DNA of 64,000 nt from Bradyrhizobium sp. BR 10289. Lineage in GTDB: Bacteria > Pseudomonadota > Alphaproteobacteria > Rhizobiales > Xanthobacteraceae. Position numbers and translations under genes: made by a program. The notes under the pieces were generated by a model that was not told where the DNA came from, made no database searches, and saw nothing but the letters and a program-made list of their open reading frames with translations. Numbering within the stretch: position 1 is the stretch's first letter; every line of letters starts with the position of its first letter. This document shows positions 63,873 through 64,000 of this stretch, piece after piece. The DNA lies in contig NZ_JACOFR010000009.1 of NCBI RefSeq assembly GCF_019455385.1, positions 62,001-126,000 of the forward strand, read 5' to 3'.

Positions 63873-63907
63873 CATATCGGCTTTTGGAGCCACTTTTGTC
63901 CCACCTC

Positions 63908-63955
63908 TTAACCTTCGTTAACCATATCGAAACCATCACCTAGGCAATAATTGCC
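63908..63955. promoter_or_regulatory. CtrA-like site and GGCAA-N3-TTGCC palindrome before an outside gene
   Basis: TTAA-N6-TTAACCAT at 63908-63925 resembles the CtrA consensus TTAA-N7-TTAA but is one base short. GGCAATAATTGCC at 63943-63955 is identical to the copy at 29832. Both are probably upstream of a gene beyond the window. Confidence 0.5.
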
Positions 63956-64000
63956 CAGTCGACCGCTCGGGTGCGGATCGAAGTTTCGGGGCGGTTGCTT

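Overview
The window looks like chromosomal DNA of a Bradyrhizobium-type alphaproteobacterium (Hyphomicrobiales). The evidence is high GC, a SciP (DUF1153) gene, FixK/FNR-type boxes, a Rhodobacter-type PmtA, MnmA and flagellar proteins of rhizobial type, and several families of short palindromic intergenic repeats. The genus is inferred from protein resemblance recalled from memory; no search was run.

Positions 1-10.4 kb hold a metabolic block. It contains the C-terminal half of PEP synthase, a GH-A-clan glycosidase divergent from a GH1 beta-glucosidase, a Pfk-2-type PfkB, a YddA-like transporter domain without an ATPase, a Tat-signal Acg-type nitroreductase, a periplasmic c-type cytochrome, an OpgC acyltransferase and a DUF2867 protein. 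Perfect TTGA-N6-TCAA boxes lie about 60 bp before the nitroreductase and cytochrome start codons. They suggest a low-oxygen (FixK-type) regulon resembling in content the mycobacterial dormancy set.

Positions 10.8-19.2 kb hold a regulator with TPRs, a PAP2/haloperoxidase-like protein with a (Gly-Gly-Thr)8 leader and a large subtilase, apparently one operon. Small genes, a broken gene fusion (membrane protein start joined to the end of a flavin halogenase-like protein) and a DyP-type peroxidase run the other way. This is the least conventional part of the window.

Positions 19.7-29.7 kb are flagellar: flgD-flgE-orf-flgN-flgK-flgL, fliC-fliD-fliS, an ECF-type sigma factor and a small possible partner. 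Positions 30.2-34.6 kb hold a three-gene cassette (HAD-domain protein, glycosyltransferase-like protein, formyltransferase-like protein) pointing away from the flagellin and plausibly modifying surface structures. Positions 34.8-40.4 kb are a GntR-controlled aromatic catabolism operon (flavin hydroxylase, extradiol dioxygenase, FAH-family hydrolase, MHS transporter).

Positions 40.6-54.7 kb hold two tripartite efflux systems: MacAB with an outer membrane factor and a DUF3313 lipoprotein, and an RND pump with its adaptor and outer membrane factor, divergent from a TetR gene with a perfect operator. A lone histidine kinase lies between them. A complete two-component pair follows at 55.1-57.3 kb. 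After a tRNA-Met come a secreted Pro-rich protein, PmtA-like methyltransferase and MnmA. The window ends in a second flagellar locus (fliK, a second flgD, sciP). Palindromes of the form GGCAA-N3-TTGCC occur before flagellar or putatively flagellar units in both flagellar regions and could be a shared regulator site.
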